From Buttiauxella brennerae ATCC 51605 (GTDB lineage: Bacteria > Pseudomonadota > Gammaproteobacteria > Enterobacterales > Enterobacteriaceae), in assembly GCF_001654925.1 (NCBI RefSeq), contig NZ_LXER01000028.1, positions 44,309 through 108,308 on the forward strand: a stretch of 64,000 nt of DNA. The letters are read 5' to 3'. Shown piece by piece: positions 18,919-28,890 of the stretch. Positions within the stretch are counted from its first letter, which is position 1, and the number at the start of each line of letters is the position of its first letter. The position numbers and the translations under genes are program-made. The notes under the pieces were generated by a model. The model was not told the DNA's origin. It ran no database searches and saw nothing but the letters and a program-made list of their open reading frames with translations.

Positions 18919-19794
18919 ATGAATTTTTTATTATCGAAAAAAATGAAGTATTTTATAGTGACAATGGAGGAACGATGTATTAATAGCGCAGCAGAGAAGT
19001 TATTCATTACACGTTCACCGCTGATCAAAATCATTAGTGAATTGGAAAATTTAATCGGCAGCAAACTTTTCAATCGCAATTACAATGAATTAATCCCAAC
19101 AAATATTGCCATTGAATTTTACAACCAGTTAAAGCCTCTTTATGAAATTCTTTCATCCGTAGAAAACAAATTCCATATGTATGGAAATAAAAAAACGTCC
19201 GAACTCATCTTTGATATTTCCGTTCCTTATAACTACTACAAATATATTGTTTATTCTCTTCAGGGTGAACATCTAAACTTCACGCACTCCAGAATATTGG
19301 TCAACCAAGAAACAATATTGCGCGTAAAAAACAACAAGCATATCACTATTATATCCATGAGGGATTTTAACGTAATCGAAGGGATCACTAAAGAAACAAT
19401 CAATGAGGATTCTATGGAGCTAATTATGGCTACATCAGTGACCAGGGATGATCTTCATGACATTGAAACGATGAAGGCATTGCCTTTATTTATACGGCCA
19501 TGCAGTTATGTTGAGGAAATTAAATCGCGGGTGAGTGTGCTGTTAGGCAATACGCTACCGCTTATTTTCTTTAAAGAAGTAGATGCCGACATTACAACCA
19601 TGTTTTATTCGGTAATACAAAAAAAAGGAATGTTATTGCTTCCTCGTAAATTTGCCGAACTGCATTCATCAGCATCAATTACAAGAGTACCGATAAAAGG
19701 AGCGACTTATAAAAATATCATATTGTTTAATGCTAATTTAAAAACAAACCAGGAAATTCAGATAATCAAGAAAACGCTATCTGCCGCTTTATAA
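18919..19794 (+). CDS. LysR-like transcriptional regulator, divergent from the lipases
   Basis: The 291-residue protein has an N-terminal winged helix-turn-helix (about residues 5-60; NSAAEKLFITRSPLIKII is the recognition region) as in LysR proteins. The C-terminal effector-binding region is only loosely LysR-like. The gene is strikingly AT-rich compared with neighbours, with many AAA, ATT and TTA codons, suggesting horizontal origin. An AAGGAAG sequence lies before the ATG. It is divergent from the tandem lipases, so it probably controls them. A shared hairpin with the speA end (19811-19841) could terminate it. Confidence 0.82.
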   Translation: MNFLLSKKMKYFIVTMEERCINSAAEKLFITRSPLIKIISELENLIGSKLFNRNYNELIPTNIAIEFYNQLKPLYEILSSVENKFHMYGNKKTSELIFDISVPYNYYKYIVYSLQGEHLNFTHSRILVNQETILRVKNNKHITIISMRDFNVIEGITKETINEDSMELIMATSVTRDDLHDIETMKALPLFIRPCSYVEEIKSRVSVLLGNTLPLIFFKEVDADITTMFYSVIQKKGMLLLPRKFAELHSSASITRVPIKGATYKNIILFNANLKTNQEIQIIKKTLSAAL

Positions 19795-19803
19795 TTGGTC
19801 ATT

Positions 19804-19841
19804 AAAAAATGAGGTTGAGCACCTTATCGGTACTCAACCTC
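19804..19841 (-). terminator. Intrinsic terminator of speA, possibly shared with the LysR gene
   Basis: GAGGTTGAG / CTCAACCTC (19811-19819, 19833-19841) followed on the minus strand by A and six Ts. It lies between the convergent LysR and speA genes, 10 bases past the speA stop. Confidence 0.85.
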
Positions 19842-19851
19842 TTTGCGCTAA

Positions 19852-21828
19852 TTACTCGTCTTCTAAATAAGTATAGCCATACAACCCAGCCTCGAACTCT
19901 TCGAGGAACTGCTGCTGCAAACCAGCATCCAGATCGGTCTGTTTAACCTGATCACGGAAATGTTTCAGCAAGGTTTTTGGATCAAGCTGAACATATTCCA
20001 GCATGTCCGCCACGGTATCGCCTTCGTCAGAAAGCTCGACCTCTACGCTGCCGTCAGGGAAGACAAACACGTCTACCGCTTCTGTATCACCGAACAGGTT
20101 GTGCATGTTGCCCAGAATTTCCTGGTATGCGCCAACCATGAAGAAGCCCAACAGTGGTGGGTTTTCTGCATCATATTCTGGCATCGGCATGGTCGTCGCA
20201 ATGCCGTCACCGTCGATGTAGTGATCGATAGCACCGTCCGAGTCACAAGTGATATCCAGCAGTACCGCACGACGTTCAGGAACCTGGTTCAGCCCTTCAA
20301 GCGGCAGTACCGGGAACAACTGGTCGATACCCCACGCATCCGGCATTGACTGGAACAGCGAGAAGTTGACGTAAATCTTATCCGCCATACGCTCTTGCAG
20401 CTCGTCGATGATCGGACGGTGTGCGCGGTTGCTTGGGTCGAGCAGGCGCTGAATTTCGTGGCACATGCTCAGATAAAGCTGCTCCGCCCAGGCACGTTCT
20501 TGTAAGGAGAAACTCCCCGCTGAGTAGCCGGTATGGATATCATGCAAATCATTCTGGCTATCGTGCAGCCATTCACGCAGCGAGCGACGGTTGTTCGGCT
20601 CGTGCATTTCGCCCCAGGTTTCCCACATGCTTTGCAGCGCACGGGACGCGTCTGCAGCCGGAGCCGTTGGCGTGGTGTATTCGTTACGCTCAACACCGAT
20701 GATGTTGGAAACCAACACGGTGTGGTGCGCGGTTACCGCACGACCAGACTCAGTGATAACCGTTGGGTGTGGCAGGCCGTTTTCTTCACACGCGTCGCCA
20801 ATCGCCCAAATAATGTTGTTCGCATATTCGTTCAGGCCATAGTTGACCGAACAATCGGACTGAGAACGCGTCCCTTCATAGTCAACACCCAGACCACCGC
20901 CCACATCGAAGCATTCGATGTTAACGCCCATCTTGTGCAGTTCAACGTAGAAGCGAGAGGATTCACGAACGCCAGTAGCGATATCGCGAATGTTCGCCAT
21001 TTGCGAACCAAGGTGGAAGTGCAGCAATTGCAGGCTGTCGATACGACCAGCTTCACGCAACATTTCAACCAGTTGCAGAACCTGCGTCGCCGCCAGACCA
21101 AATTTGGATTTCTCGCCGCCCGAAGACTGCCATTTGCCGGAGCCTTGTGACGCCAGACGCGCACGCACACCGAGGCGTGGAACCACATTCAGGCGCTCAG
21201 CTTCTTCCAGCACAATGCGGATTTCTGACATCTTCTCGATGACCAGATAAACCTTGTGGCCCATCTTCTCGCCAATCAACGCCAGGCGGATGTATTCGCG
21301 GTCTTTATAGCCGTTACACACAATCACGGAACGCGTCATACCAGCGTGCGCCAGAACTGCCATCAGTTCCGCTTTAGAACCCGCTTCCAGACCCAGTGGT
21401 TCACCGGAATGAATCAGTGATTCAATGACGCGGCGATGCTGGTTCACTTTGATTGGGTAAACGAGGAAATAGTCGCCTTTGTAGCCGTAGGATTCACGAG
21501 CACGTTTGAACGCTGCATTGATAGAACGCAGGCGGTGCTGCAAAATCTGCGGGAAGCAGAACAGTGCAGGTAAACGCTGCCCCTGTGCTTCACGGGCTTT
21601 TACCAGCTCAGCAAGATCAACACGCGCTTCCGGGACATCAGGATCCGGGCAAACGGTGATGTGGCCCAACTCGTTAACGTCGTAATAATTATTGCCCCAC
21701 CAGGCAATATTGTAAGTACGCAGCATCTTGCTGGCTTCCTGGGAACTCATGGCAACCTCCTGCATGGAGCGGTGTACATCCTGCTCGCCCACTGACGAAC
21801 CCGAAACAGAAGAGATTTTGTCAGACAT
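19852..21828 (-). CDS. speA: Biosynthetic arginine decarboxylase
   Basis: SpeA decarboxylates arginine to agmatine with PLP, the first step of the route completed by SpeB. From the ATG at 21828 (GAGG upstream) the protein is 658 residues, the E. coli length. The PLP lysine lies in [14 protein letters not shown] near residue 127, and [15 protein letters not shown] and [16 protein letters not shown] are characteristic of the family. The start overlaps the last eight bases of yqgB, so the two are probably translationally coupled. Confidence 0.97.
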   Translation of the reverse strand: MSDKISSVSGSSVGEQDVHRSMQEVAMSSQEASKMLRTYNIAWWGNNYYDVNELGHITVCPDPDVPEARVDLAELVKAREAQGQRLPALFCFPQILQHRLRSINAAFKRARESYGYKGDYFLVYPIKVNQHRRVIESLIHSGEPLGLEAGSKAELMAVLAHAGMTRSVIVCNGYKDREYIRLALIGEKMGHKVYLVIEKMSEIRIVLEEAERLNVVPRLGVRARLASQGSGKWQSSGGEKSKFGLAATQVLQLVEMLREAGRIDSLQLLHFHLGSQMANIRDIATGVRESSRFYVELHKMGVNIECFDVGGGLGVDYEGTRSQSDCSVNYGLNEYANNIIWAIGDACEENGLPHPTVITESGRAVTAHHTVLVSNIIGVERNEYTTPTAPAADASRALQSMWETWGEMHEPNNRRSLREWLHDSQNDLHDIHTGYSAGSFSLQERAWAEQLYLSMCHEIQRLLDPSNRAHRPIIDELQERMADKIYVNFSLFQSMPDAWGIDQLFPVLPLEGLNQVPERRAVLLDITCDSDGAIDHYIDGDGIATTMPMPEYDAENPPLLGFFMVGAYQEILGNMHNLFGDTEAVDVFVFPDGSVEVELSDEGDTVADMLEYVQLDPKTLLKHFRDQVKQTDLDAGLQQQFLEEFEAGLYGYTYLEDE

Positions 21829-21967
21829 GGCGAACCTCAAATTTAAACGAATGTGCAAAACAGTTGACTACTATCGCAGGGGTATCCCGCAATAACAACC
21901 CATTAACAGCGCGTAGAAGCAGCATAAGACGCTGACAGACTAACTGTGCGACCGGTTTCTTTTTCAT
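21821..21967 (-). CDS. yqgB: Small protein YqgB, overlapping speA
   Basis: This 48-residue protein begins MKKKPVAQL and contains AIVVNCF, both features of E. coli YqgB (about 43 residues), an acid-stress-linked small protein encoded just upstream of speA. The middle and C-terminus differ, and the end is extended so that the TGA stop lies inside the speA start region (eight-base overlap). The ribosome binding site is weak. Overlap with speA suggests its translation tunes arginine decarboxylase synthesis; this is inference. Identification rests on the conserved N-terminus and synteny. Confidence 0.78.
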   Translation of the reverse strand: MKKKPVAQLVCQRLMLLLRAVNGLLLRDTPAIVVNCFAHSFKFEVRHV

Positions 21968-22069
21968 ATCATTGTAAAACACGTAACCGAACTCCATAGA
22001 GCGGAGCGGCGAAACCACGAGAATACTCTTATCGATGACAAGAGAGCCCAAGTTCTGAATTTTGCGGGT

Positions 22070-22216
22070 TTAAAAACCGGCCCGAGAATCCATCGATGCG
22101 CCAAGATGGGTATAACATCGGCAGGAATGCAGTTGTAGCAAAGAGTTGCTGGATGCGAGGAGCATATGCACGACCTGGACGGTCGCCAGAGTTTGCGAAT
22201 TAAAGCGTTTTTTCAA
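22070..22216 (-). CDS. Candidate 48-residue small protein or leader ORF upstream of yqgB-speA
   Basis: A TTG at 22216 opens 48 codons to TAA at 22070 and is preceded by GGAGG at eight-base spacing (minus strand GGAGGTGATACGA-TTG), one of the strongest ribosome binding sites in the window. The product starts MKKRFNSQTL, has a hydrophobic stretch VQVVHMLLASSNSLLQL and a CRC motif. Just upstream, CGCATAC / GTATGCG (22231-22251) can form a hairpin abutting the ribosome binding site. It sits 102 bases before yqgB. I do not recognise the product; it may be a regulatory ORF in the speA leader. Confidence 0.45.
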   Translation of the reverse strand: MKKRFNSQTLATVQVVHMLLASSNSLLQLHSCRCYTHLGASMDSRAGF

Positions 22217-22251
22217 TCGTATCACCTCCACGCATACGGTTTGGGTATGCG

Positions 22252-22489
22252 ACAAGCCAAAGCTCAGAAATTTGCTCAACCCGGCTGGAAGTGGGCAACA
22301 CAAAAACTGTGTGCTTGTTGAATGAGCCGCGCGCGCCGCTTTATACCGATAACCGGCGACAATTGCAAAGCAAAAATCCTGGGTTTGCGGAACTGTCAGT
22401 AAAATTTGCCACCTGAGATTCACCGAACCGACTTGCGAGCGTAAAAATCACTGGTAATCTGATTAATGGATAACCTAGAATAGCCGTCC
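22252..22489. other. Intergenic DNA between the speA leader and the metK control region
   Basis: This divergent spacer must hold the speA promoter on the minus strand and upstream metK DNA. Longer ORFs here (for example the frame running to 22423 on the minus strand) look like extensions of the small ORF with no ribosome binding site. I could not assign promoter hexamers with confidence. Confidence 0.4.
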
Positions 22490-22529
22490 AGATGTTAATC
22501 CATCTATACCGATTAACTGTTAGACTGCC
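22490..22529. promoter_or_regulatory. Possible MetJ operator upstream of metK
   Basis: Five consecutive eight-base units in register (AGATGTTA, ATCCATCT, ATACCGAT, TAACTGTT, AGACTGCC) resemble the met box AGACGTCT at 3-5 positions each. MetJ binds tandem met boxes cooperatively and is known to repress metK in E. coli. Individual matches are weak, so the exact register is uncertain. Confidence 0.5.
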
Positions 22530-22636
22530 TGAAATGAAACCTGCGGCGAAAACTCCATAAATCAGTACATGCGACTGATATGAAGGCCAACTATCGGCAG
22601 TCTGCACTAACCTAATTCTCTTAGGGTGAATAAAAT

Positions 22637-23791
22637 ATGGCCAAGCACCTCTTTACGTCCGAGTCTGTATCAGAAGGGCATCCCGATAAAATCGCTGACC
22701 AAATCTCCGATGCGGTCCTCGATGCGATCCTGGAACAGGATCCAAAAGCACGCGTAGCTTGTGAGACTTACGTTAAAACCGGCATGGTTCTGGTTGGCGG
22801 TGAAATCACCACCAGCGCCTGGGTTGATATCGAAGAGATCACTCGCCAAACGATTCGTGAAATCGGCTACGTGCATTCTGATATGGGCTTTGATGCCAAC
22901 TCTTGCGCAGTACTGAGTGCTATCGGCAAGCAGTCTCCGGACATCAACCAGGGCGTTGACCGTACCGATCCGCTTGAGCAAGGCGCGGGTGACCAGGGCC
23001 TGATGTTTGGCTATGCAACCAACGAAACCGAAGTGCTGATGCCTGCACCAATCACTTACGCACACCGTCTGGTTCAACGCCAGGCTGAAGTTCGTAAGAA
23101 TGGCTCTCTGCCATGGTTGCGTCCGGATGCAAAAAGCCAGATCACTTTCCAGTATGACGACGGTAAAATCGTTGGTATCGATGCGGTCGTTTTGTCTACT
23201 CAGCATTCAGAAGATGTTGCACTGAAAACGCTGCAAGAAGCCGTGATGGAAGAGATCATCAAGCCAGTTCTGCCAGCAGAATGGTTGAATGCATCCACTA
23301 AATACCACATCAACCCAACAGGCCGTTTTGTTATCGGTGGCCCAATGGGTGACTGCGGTCTGACCGGTCGTAAAATTATCGTTGATACCTACGGCGGCAT
23401 GGCTCGTCACGGTGGCGGCGCGTTCTCTGGTAAAGATCCATCTAAAGTGGACCGTTCTGCGGCGTATGCGGCACGTTATGTGGCGAAAAACATCGTTGCT
23501 GCGGGCCTTGCTGACCGCTGTGAAATTCAGGTCTCTTACGCCATCGGCGTTGCTGAGCCAACTTCCATCATGGTTGAAACCTTCGGTACAGAGAAAATCT
23601 CTACCGAGCAATTGACCCTGCTGGTACGTGAGTTCTTCGACCTGCGTCCGTACGGCCTGATTCAGATGCTGGATCTGCTGCACCCAATCTACAAAGAGAC
23701 CGCAGCATACGGTCACTTTGGTCGTGAACATTTCCCTTGGGAAAAAACCGACAAAGCAGAAATGCTGCGTGAAGCTGCTGGCCTGAAATAA
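22637..23791 (+). CDS. metK: S-adenosylmethionine synthetase
   Basis: MetK makes S-adenosylmethionine from methionine and ATP. The 384-residue protein matches the E. coli length. Signature motifs are [15 protein letters not shown] (residues ~13-27), [15 protein letters not shown], and [19 protein letters not shown]. An AGGGTGA ribosome binding site precedes the ATG. It is monocistronic: a strong terminator follows and possible met boxes lie upstream. Synteny speA-metK-galP agrees with E. coli. Confidence 0.98.
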   Translation: MAKHLFTSESVSEGHPDKIADQISDAVLDAILEQDPKARVACETYVKTGMVLVGGEITTSAWVDIEEITRQTIREIGYVHSDMGFDANSCAVLSAIGKQSPDINQGVDRTDPLEQGAGDQGLMFGYATNETEVLMPAPITYAHRLVQRQAEVRKNGSLPWLRPDAKSQITFQYDDGKIVGIDAVVLSTQHSEDVALKTLQEAVMEEIIKPVLPAEWLNASTKYHINPTGRFVIGGPMGDCGLTGRKIIVDTYGGMARHGGGAFSGKDPSKVDRSAAYAARYVAKNIVAAGLADRCEIQVSYAIGVAEPTSIMVETFGTEKISTEQLTLLVREFFDLRPYGLIQMLDLLHPIYKETAAYGHFGREHFPWEKTDKAEMLREAAGLK

Positions 23792-23814
23792 GCCCCACCA
23801 GTTCACCAAATTCA

Positions 23815-23840
23815 AAGGCCAGCGCTCAGCTGGCCTTTTT
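23815..23840 (+). terminator. Intrinsic terminator of metK
   Basis: AAGGCCAGC / GCTGGCCTT (23815-23823, 23829-23837) with a five-base loop and T-run, 23 bases past the metK stop. Confidence 0.93.
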
Positions 23841-23904
23841 CATTTCAGTCATCCGCACACTCTCTTCTCCTTCATCAAATCACTCACACAGACCTCAATA
23901 TTAA

Positions 23905-23920
23905 ATGTAAGCGGTTACAC
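23905..23920. promoter_or_regulatory. GalR/GalS-type operator, distal copy, upstream of galP
   Basis: ATGTAAGCGGTTACAC is a near-palindrome fitting the GalR/GalS operator pattern GTGTAANC-GNTTACAC. It is centred 183 bases upstream of the second operator, a spacing that allows DNA looping. Confidence 0.7.
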
Positions 23921-24087
23921 TCATGTTGATAAAGCATTAATTAAGACTAATCTTCATGACAACAGTTTGTTGCTGCGCTAGTTACAAAACATTTCAGATT
24001 AATCTTGTGAGTGATTTTTTTGATTTATTTTACAACTTTAACGCTTTGTTTTTAATAAAAAAATTACACTTACACTTCCTGACACTA

Positions 24088-24122
24088 GTGTAACCGATTA
24101 CACCAATGTGAGTTGAATCACA
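24088..24122. promoter_or_regulatory. GalR/GalS operator and CRP site of the galP promoter
   Basis: GTGTAACCGATTACAC (24088-24103) is a GalR/GalS-type operator. Four bases later TGTGA-GTTGAA-TCACA (24107-24122) matches the CRP core perfectly. This pairing fits galactose induction plus cAMP-CRP activation, as known for E. coli galP. Confidence 0.82.
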
Positions 24123-24188
24123 AAATTTTACGTGCCATTAACCTACTCTTAAATACAGGTAAAATTAATAATTCAACTGGAGAGCATT

Positions 24189-25583
24189 ATGCCTGACATA
24201 AAAAAACAAGGGCGCTCGAACAAAAGCATGACCTTTTTTGTCTGTTTCCTGGCTGCCCTGGCTGGTTTGTTGTTTGGTCTTGATATCGGTGTTATTGCAG
24301 GTGCATTACCGTTTATTGCTAAAGATTTCCAGATAACCGCGCATCAACAAGAGTGGGTTGTCAGTTCGATGATGTTCGGTGCGGCAGTCGGTGCCGTTGG
24401 GAGTGGCTGGCTCTCTTTCCGTATCGGGCGTAAATACAGCCTGATGATTGGCGCAGTGCTTTTTGTTGCCGGCTCACTGTGTTCAGCTTTCGCACCCAAT
24501 ACTGAAATCCTGATTATTTCCCGTGTGCTGCTTGGCCTGGCTGTGGGTGTTGCGTCTTATACCGCCCCACTTTACCTGTCTGAGATTGCACCAGAAAAAA
24601 TCCGTGGCAGCATGATCTCCATGTACCAGTTGATGATTACCATCGGTATTCTTGGTGCGTACCTTTCCGATACCGCATTTAGCTACAACGGCTCATGGCG
24701 CTGGATGCTGGGCGTTATCACCATTCCTGCATTGATCTTACTGGTTGGCGTTTTCTTCCTACCGGACAGCCCACGTTGGTTCGCCGCAAAACGCCGCTTC
24801 CACGACGCAGAACGCGTACTGATGCGCCTGCGTGATACCAGTGCCGAAGCAAAGCGTGAACTGGAAGAAATCCGTGAAAGCCTAAAGGTAAAACAAAGTG
24901 GCTGGTCACTGTTTAAAGAAAACAGCCATTTCCGTCGTGCGGTGTTCCTTGGTGTTCTGCTTCAGGTGATGCAACAGTTCACCGGGATGAACGTCATCAT
25001 GTATTACGCACCGAAAATCTTCGAAATTGCCGGCTTCACCAATACCACCCAGCAAATGTGGGGCACCGTTATCGTAGGTCTTATCAACGTACTGGCAACG
25101 TTCATTGCGATTGGCCTGGTAGACCGTTGGGGCCGTAAACCTACACTGGTGCTGGGCTTCATGGTTATGGCTGTAGGTATGGGCATTCTCGGTACGATGC
25201 TACACGTCGGCATTCATTCCCAGGGGGCGCAATACTTCGCTATCGCCATGCTGCTGATGTTTATCGTTGGTTTTGCAATGAGCGCCGGTCCGCTGATTTG
25301 GGTACTGTGTTCTGAAATCCAGCCACTGAAAGGGCGTGATTTCGGTATCACATGCTCAACCGCCACCAACTGGATTGCGAACATGATTGTGGGGGCAACG
25401 TTCCTGACCATGCTTAATACACTGGGCAATGCGAATACCTTCTGGGTATACGCTGCGTTGAACCTGTTCTTTATTGTTCTCACTGTGTGGCTGGTTCCGG
25501 AAACTAAACACGTTTCCCTGGAGCACATCGAACGTAACCTGATGAAAGGCCGCCGTTTACGTGAGATTGGCGCTCACAACTAA
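24189..25583 (+). CDS. galP: Galactose:H+ symporter
   Basis: GalP imports galactose (and glucose) with a proton across the inner membrane. The 464-residue protein equals E. coli GalP and belongs to the MFS sugar-porter family with twelve predicted helices. Family motifs are GFRIGRK-like [13 protein letters not shown] after helix 2, [12 protein letters not shown] after helix 6, [12 protein letters not shown] after helix 8 and [12 protein letters not shown] at the C-terminus. The promoter carries CRP and GalR/GalS-type sites. Confidence 0.97.
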   Translation: MPDIKKQGRSNKSMTFFVCFLAALAGLLFGLDIGVIAGALPFIAKDFQITAHQQEWVVSSMMFGAAVGAVGSGWLSFRIGRKYSLMIGAVLFVAGSLCSAFAPNTEILIISRVLLGLAVGVASYTAPLYLSEIAPEKIRGSMISMYQLMITIGILGAYLSDTAFSYNGSWRWMLGVITIPALILLVGVFFLPDSPRWFAAKRRFHDAERVLMRLRDTSAEAKRELEEIRESLKVKQSGWSLFKENSHFRRAVFLGVLLQVMQQFTGMNVIMYYAPKIFEIAGFTNTTQQMWGTVIVGLINVLATFIAIGLVDRWGRKPTLVLGFMVMAVGMGILGTMLHVGIHSQGAQYFAIAMLLMFIVGFAMSAGPLIWVLCSEIQPLKGRDFGITCSTATNWIANMIVGATFLTMLNTLGNANTFWVYAALNLFFIVLTVWLVPETKHVSLEHIERNLMKGRRLREIGAHN

Positions 25584-25591
25584 GTGTCACC

Positions 25592-25618
25592 AGCCCCTTT
25601 CCGCTACGGAGAGGGGCT
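25592..25618 (+). terminator. Hairpin downstream of galP
   Basis: AGCCCCTTTCCG / CGGAGAGGGGCT forms a twelve-pair stem (one T-G pair) with a three-base loop, eight bases past the galP stop. No T-run follows, so termination efficiency is uncertain. Confidence 0.6.
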
Positions 25619-25654
25619 TGCACCCTGCCTCGCCTCGCACTATTCTTGGCCGCT

Positions 25655-26170
25655 ATGAAATCCCCAAGACTCCCCATCGCACTCCAACAAGCCGTTATGC
25701 GTTGCCTGCGAGAAAAACTTCAACAGGCCAATTTGCACTTAGGCCGTAACTATCCGGAACCGAAACTGATTTATCAGCAGCGTGGAACCGCCGCAGGTAC
25801 TGCGTGGATGGATAGCTATGAAATTCGCCTCAACCCCGTATTGTTGATGGAAAACCAGCAGACCTTTATTGATGAGGTGGTGCCGCACGAGCTGGCTCAC
25901 CTGTTGGTGTGGAAACACTTTGGCCGCGTGGCGCCACACGGCAAAGAGTGGAAATGGATGATGGAAACCGTGCTTGGCGTTCCTGCCCGCCGGACACATA
26001 AGTTTGAAGTGCAATCTGTTCGCAAAAATACCTTCCCCTACCGTTGCCGCTGCCAGCTGCATCAACTCACCATCAGGCGCCATAATCGTGTGGTTCGAGG
26101 TGAATCGGAATACCGCTGTGTGCAATGTGGCGACCTGTTAAAGCCTGATGTTACAACCTCCTGTAATTAA
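25655..26170 (+). CDS. sprT: SprT-family zinc metalloprotein
   Basis: SprT is a zincin-like protein; bacterial SprT function is not well settled, while related eukaryotic Spartan cleaves DNA-protein crosslinks. The 171-residue product has the metal motif HELAH in [16 protein letters not shown] with a further histidine in VAPHGKEW, and a C-terminal zinc-ribbon-like part (YRCRCQ ... YRCVQCGDL). Start chosen at ATG 25655, which gives the [15 protein letters not shown]-terminus typical of the family; an upstream TTG adds three residues. It lies between galP and endA, as in E. coli. Confidence 0.9.
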   Translation: MKSPRLPIALQQAVMRCLREKLQQANLHLGRNYPEPKLIYQQRGTAAGTAWMDSYEIRLNPVLLMENQQTFIDEVVPHELAHLLVWKHFGRVAPHGKEWKWMMETVLGVPARRTHKFEVQSVRKNTFPYRCRCQLHQLTIRRHNRVVRGESEYRCVQCGDLLKPDVTTSCN

Positions 26171-26262
26171 AAATATTATCCATAAAGTTTCCTGATTTTG
26201 CTGATTGAATCCCAATAAATCGTGCGGTAGTGTGCGGGCTCGATTTAGTAAGGATTCTGGAA

Positions 26263-26970
26263 ATGTCTCGCAAAATTTATTTGGCTGTTGCACTTGTTGC
26301 AGCCCTCTCTTCTTTTTCCGCATTAAGCACCGGCATTAATAACTTCTCACAGGCCAAAACAGCGGGCGTCAAAGTGAATGCTGACGCGCCGGGTGATTTC
26401 TATTGCGGGTGTAAAATTAACTGGGAAGGCAAAAAGGGTGTTCCCGATCTGGAGTCATGCGGCTACAAAGTGCGTAAAAATGAAAACCGCGCGTCGCGAA
26501 TCGAATGGGAGCATGTTGTTCCCGCCTGGCAATTCGGCCACCAGCGCCAGTGCTGGCAAGATGGCGGGCGGAAAAATTGCGCTAAAGACCCCGAATACCG
26601 CAAGATGGAAAGCGATATGCACAACCTGCAACCCGCTGTAGGTGAAGTGAATGCTGACCGTAACAACTTCATGTACAGCCAGTGGAATGGCGGCGAAGGT
26701 CAGTATGGCCAATGTGCAATGAAAGTGGACTTCAAAGAAAAGGTTGCCGAGCCACCAGCGCGTGCGCGTGGTGCAATCGCCCGCACCTACTTCTATATGC
26801 GCGACCAATACCAGCTTAATCTTTCGCGCCAGCAGACCCAATTGTTTGAGGCGTGGAATAAACAATATCCGGTCACCGCCTGGGAGTGTGAGCGTGATGA
26901 GCGCATTGCTAAAGTTCAGGGCAATCATAACCCTTATGTGCTGCGGGCTTGCCAGGCACAAAACAGCTAA
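26263..26970 (+). CDS. endA: DNA-specific endonuclease I, periplasmic
   Basis: EndA is a periplasmic nuclease that cuts double-stranded DNA nonspecifically. From the ATG at 26263 (AAGGA upstream) it is 235 residues, the E. coli length, with a hydrophobic signal peptide over about the first 20 residues. Conserved elements are [29 protein letters not shown] (His-Me finger active site) and [20 protein letters not shown] with the Mg-binding asparagine. Paired cysteines fit periplasmic disulfides. Confidence 0.96.
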   Translation: MSRKIYLAVALVAALSSFSALSTGINNFSQAKTAGVKVNADAPGDFYCGCKINWEGKKGVPDLESCGYKVRKNENRASRIEWEHVVPAWQFGHQRQCWQDGGRKNCAKDPEYRKMESDMHNLQPAVGEVNADRNNFMYSQWNGGEGQYGQCAMKVDFKEKVAEPPARARGAIARTYFYMRDQYQLNLSRQQTQLFEAWNKQYPVTAWECERDERIAKVQGNHNPYVLRACQAQNS

Positions 26971-27000
26971 CCTACACTAGCGGGAATTGTTAATTCAGCG

Positions 27001-27039
27001 CTGTCTTTCGCCCTCTCCCCAGGAGAGGGCGAAAGACAG
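27001..27039. repeat. Perfect 18-base-arm hairpin between endA and rsmE
   Basis: CTGTCTTTCGCCCTCTCC and its exact reverse complement are separated by three bases. The inner CCCTCTCC / GGAGAGGG is shared with the repeats at 15676 and 47041. It probably ends or insulates endA transcripts, although it lacks a T-run. Confidence 0.75.
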
Positions 27040-27067
27040 ACGCCTTTGATTTTGGATCATAAAAACC

Positions 27068-27799
27068 ATGCGCATACCCCGCATTCATCACCCGGAACTT
27101 CTCGCCGCAGGCCAGGAAATCGCGCTTTGCGAAGACGCAGCAAATCATGTTGGCCGCGTATTGCGCATGAGTGCAGGCCACGCGCTGCAATTGTTTGATG
27201 GCAGCAATCAGGTTTTTGATGCTGAAATCGTTCAGGCCGATAAAAAAAGCGTGCGGGTAAAAGTCCTGAGCGCAAACGTTGATGACCGTGAATCCCCGCT
27301 TCACCTGCATCTTGGCCAAGTCATGTCGCGCGGTGAGAAGATGGAATTCACGATTCAGAAAGCCGTCGAACTCGGCGTGAACGTGATTACGCCTTTGTTT
27401 TCTGAACGCTGTGGCGTAAAACTGGATGCCGAGCGCCTGAACAAGAAACTGGGACAGTGGCAGAAAATTGCGATTGCCGCCTGCGAGCAATGCGGTCGCA
27501 ATGTCGTGCCAGAAGTGCGCCCGGCGATGGATCTTGAAGTGTGGTGCGCTGAAGAAGATGCAAGTCTGAAGCTCAACCTGCATCCTCGCGCTAATGCCAG
27601 TATTAATACCTTGCCGCAACCTGTTGAACGTGTGCGCCTGCTAATTGGCCCGGAAGGCGGTTTAACGGCGGATGAAATTGCCATGACCGCACGTCATCAG
27701 TTTACTGATATTCTGTTGGGACCTCGCGTTCTGCGTACTGAGACTACCGCGCTCACTGCTATAACCGCACTGCAAGTGCGTTTTGGCGACCTGGGCTAA
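27068..27799 (+). CDS. rsmE: 16S rRNA m3U1498 methyltransferase
   Basis: RsmE methylates N3 of U1498 in 16S rRNA with SAM as donor. The 243-residue protein equals the E. coli length and has the SPOUT-family layout: an N-terminal PUA-like domain (to about residue 70) and a C-terminal knotted domain with [16 protein letters not shown] and [16 protein letters not shown], the SAM-binding knot. It is 15 bases upstream of gshB, consistent with cotranscription. Confidence 0.97.
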   Translation: MRIPRIHHPELLAAGQEIALCEDAANHVGRVLRMSAGHALQLFDGSNQVFDAEIVQADKKSVRVKVLSANVDDRESPLHLHLGQVMSRGEKMEFTIQKAVELGVNVITPLFSERCGVKLDAERLNKKLGQWQKIAIAACEQCGRNVVPEVRPAMDLEVWCAEEDASLKLNLHPRANASINTLPQPVERVRLLIGPEGGLTADEIAMTARHQFTDILLGPRVLRTETTALTAITALQVRFGDLG

Positions 27800-27814
27800 A
27801 AACGGAGAAAAACA

Positions 27815-28762
27815 ATGATTAAGCTCGGCATCGTGATGGACCCCATCGCAAACATTAACATCAAGAAAGACTCTAGCTTTGCCATGCTGCTGGAAGCCCA
27901 GCGTCGCGGTTATGAACTGCATTACATGGAAATGGCCGATCTGTATTTGATCAACGGTGAAGCACACGCACGCACCCGCCTGGTCAGTGTCGAGCAGAAC
28001 TACGATAAATGGTACGAATTTGGTAGTGAGCAAGACATCCAGCTTGCCGATCTCGACGTCATCCTGATGCGTAAAGATCCTCCGTTTGATACCGAATTTA
28101 TCTACGCGACGTATATTCTTGAGCGCGCCGAAGAACAAGGCACTTTGATCGTTAACAAACCGCAAAGCCTGCGCGACTGTAACGAAAAGCTGTTCACCGC
28201 CTGGTTTGCTGATTTGACGCCAGAAACACTGGTGACGCGCAACAAAGCACAACTTAAAGCATTCTGGCAAAAGCACGGCGACATCATCCTCAAGCCGTTA
28301 GACGGCATGGGTGGCGCTTCAATTTTCCGCGTTAAAGAAGGTGATCCAAACATTGGCGTCATCGCTGAAACGCTGACTGAACTCGGCAACCGTTACTGCA
28401 TGGCGCAGAATTACCTGCCTGCCATTGTCGATGGCGACAAGCGTGTTCTGGTGGTTGATGGCGAACCTGTTCCTTACTGCCTGGCGCGTATTCCCCAGGG
28501 CGGTGAAACCCGTGGCAACCTGGCAGCTGGTGGACGTGGCGAGCCGCGCCCATTGACCGAAAGCGACTGGGAAATTGCCCGCCGTGTTGGCCCAACGCTT
28601 AAAGCGAAAGGGCTGATTTTTGTTGGTCTGGATATCATCGGCGACCGTCTGACCGAGATTAACGTCACCAGCCCAACGTGCATTCGTGAAATCGAAGCCG
28701 AATTCCCGGTTTCTATTACTGGCATGTTGTTTGACGCTATCGAACAACGCCTGGCGAAATAG
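27815..28762 (+). CDS. gshB: Glutathione synthetase
   Basis: GshB joins gamma-glutamylcysteine and glycine to make glutathione, using ATP. The 315-residue protein has the prokaryotic GshB fold: N-terminal domain (MIKLGIVMDPIANINIKKDSS), then the ATP-grasp domain with ILKPLDGMGGASIFRV and the metal-binding C-terminal FVGLDIIGDRLTEINVTSPT. A GGAGA ribosome binding site precedes the ATG. It follows rsmE and precedes yqgE and ruvX, the common enterobacterial order. Confidence 0.97.
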   Translation: MIKLGIVMDPIANINIKKDSSFAMLLEAQRRGYELHYMEMADLYLINGEAHARTRLVSVEQNYDKWYEFGSEQDIQLADLDVILMRKDPPFDTEFIYATYILERAEEQGTLIVNKPQSLRDCNEKLFTAWFADLTPETLVTRNKAQLKAFWQKHGDIILKPLDGMGGASIFRVKEGDPNIGVIAETLTELGNRYCMAQNYLPAIVDGDKRVLVVDGEPVPYCLARIPQGGETRGNLAAGGRGEPRPLTESDWEIARRVGPTLKAKGLIFVGLDIIGDRLTEINVTSPTCIREIEAEFPVSITGMLFDAIEQRLAK

Positions 28763-28890
28763 TCCGGCGCCCTTTTTCAGGGGTATGGCCCAAGGATGGG
28801 CCGAGTGTCCAGAGCAGTTCAATAATGATAAACTGACTATTCCCTGCGCATAAAATGTCGCTTATTCAACCGGAACCAAAACCTCTGACA

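Noticed and set aside
22217..22423. 117-codon version of the minus-strand frame upstream of yqgB
   Set aside because: Only the last 48 codons have a ribosome binding site; the upstream extension is low in credible coding character.
22341..22607. 88-codon minus-strand frame between yqgB and metK
   Set aside because: No ribosome binding site, crosses the likely metK control region, and no known family.
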